Assembly: GCA_000437755.1 (NCBI GenBank)
Contig: FR900152.1
Location: 23,767-29,341, forward strand
Origin: Roseburia sp. CAG:303
GTDB taxonomy: Bacteria > Bacillota > Clostridia > Lachnospirales > Lachnospiraceae
Direction of reading: 5' to 3'
DNA length: 5,575 nt
Part shown: in pieces, positions 5,226-5,575 of the stretch
How the letters are laid out: every line of letters starts with the position of its first letter
Numbering within the stretch: position 1 is the stretch's first letter
Notes under the pieces: generated by a model
Told to the model about the DNA's origin: nothing
The model's database searches: none
Seen by the model: the letters and a program-made list of their open reading frames with translations, nothing else
Program-made: the position numbers and the translations under genes

Positions 5226-5575
5226 CTGGCCACCCCAAGAAATTCTTCCAGTCCATCATCGTACAGATCCATGTATTCCCCATCCTGCCGGTATACCGTC
5301 GCCTGATAGACCTTCCTCGTTCTTTCAGCAGTTCCATCCGGAAATCCCACAATGCTGTCCAAAGCCCATACTATCAAAACAAAATCCTCCGTATCCGTTT
5401 CAAATATATCTGCCAAGTCCGTTCTCATTGAGTCCGGCACCTTACTTCTGTCCGCTATTTTTTGAAGAATCTCCTTCTCCTCTTCAGTTTCACCTCTATA
5501 AAGATATTTCTCAAATCTTGTCCAATCATGGCAATCCGTATCTGCCAGTTCCAGCATATCCTGTACTGTTATCTT
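5222..5575 (-). CDS. Small acidic protein of unknown function, 5'-partial
   Basis: The frame is open to the right edge and ends at TGA 5224-5222, giving 117 visible residues. The Met at residue 7 (codon 5557-5555) has no convincing ribosome binding site, and the six codons before it (KITVQD) read on naturally, so the true start is probably outside the window. The protein is soluble-looking, rich in Asp and Glu, with no signal peptide or clear membrane helix in view. One moderately hydrophobic stretch (FVLIVWALDSIVGF, about residues 65-78) is probably buried core. I recognise no family. Its stop overlaps the start of the mini-ORF by 4 nt, and it lies 63 nt before the ATPase gene on the same strand, so it is likely co-transcribed with the exporter. 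The in-frame composition and the overlap geometry favour a real gene over a chance frame. Confidence 0.7.
   Translation of the reverse strand, partial: KITVQDMLELADTDCHDWTRFEKYLYRGETEEEKEILQKIADRSKVPDSMRTDLADIFETDTEDFVLIVWALDSIVGFPDGTAERTRKVYQATVYRQDGEYMDLYDDGLEEFLGVAR

Noticed and set aside
5195..5240. Internal promoter before the ATPase gene (TAGATTATAT as -10)
   Set aside because: No acceptable -35 box stands at the right distance, and the AT-rich stretch is explained by the DYI codons shared with the permease start.
5137..5352. Minus-strand 71-codon frame overlapping the unknown protein and the ATPase start
   Set aside because: It is in a different frame from both the unknown protein and the permease-like mini-ORF, has no supporting features, and is a shadow frame.

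Overview
This 5.6 kb window looks like part of a low-to-mid GC Gram-positive (Firmicutes) chromosome, most plausibly a gut Clostridia of the Lachnospiraceae type. The visible basis is strong GGAGG-type ribosome binding sites, a Gram-positive-style lipoprotein signal peptide with an LAGC lipobox, a TTGACA/17-nt promoter, and the general look of the proteins. The lineage is an inference; no marker gene is present.

Layout. On the plus strand, positions 1-1187 hold the 3' part of a gene for an ABC exporter half-transporter (membrane domain fused to ATPase); its start lies outside the window. It ends at a hairpin terminator with A and T tracts on both sides (1193-1224), which probably serves both strands, because everything else in the window is on the minus strand and converges on it. 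Read in the minus direction from the right edge, the order is: a partial small acidic protein of unknown function (5575-5222); a 27-codon mini-ORF (5225-5142) whose N-terminus matches that of the permease further down; an ABC ATPase of the MacB/LolD type (5158-4514); a long FtsX/MacB-fold permease (4490-3246); a short FtsX-like permease with almost no extracellular domain (3242-2643); and then, behind its own promoter, a 416-residue lipoprotein with an Asp/Tyr-rich tail (2506-1256).

How the genes work together. The ATPase and the two permeases are spaced as an operon (about 23 nt, then 3 nt) and together make a plausible complete exporter of the MacB/LolCDE superfamily, with two unequal permease subunits on one ATPase. 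The unknown protein and mini-ORF upstream overlap each other by 4 nt (GTGA), and the mini-ORF overlaps the ATPase start by 17 nt, so this end of the operon may be translationally coupled. The lipoprotein has its own TTGACA promoter, a leader of roughly 85 nt with two inverted repeats, and may be regulated separately from the exporter.

The most unusual point is the mini-ORF: a copy of the first ~16 codons of the permease gene (about 37 of 48 bases identical by hand alignment) sits directly in front of the ATPase gene. It is either the stump of a deleted second permease gene or a retained leader peptide. Otherwise the window is ordinary transporter and lipoprotein territory. I see no mobile element, CRISPR array or structural RNA gene.
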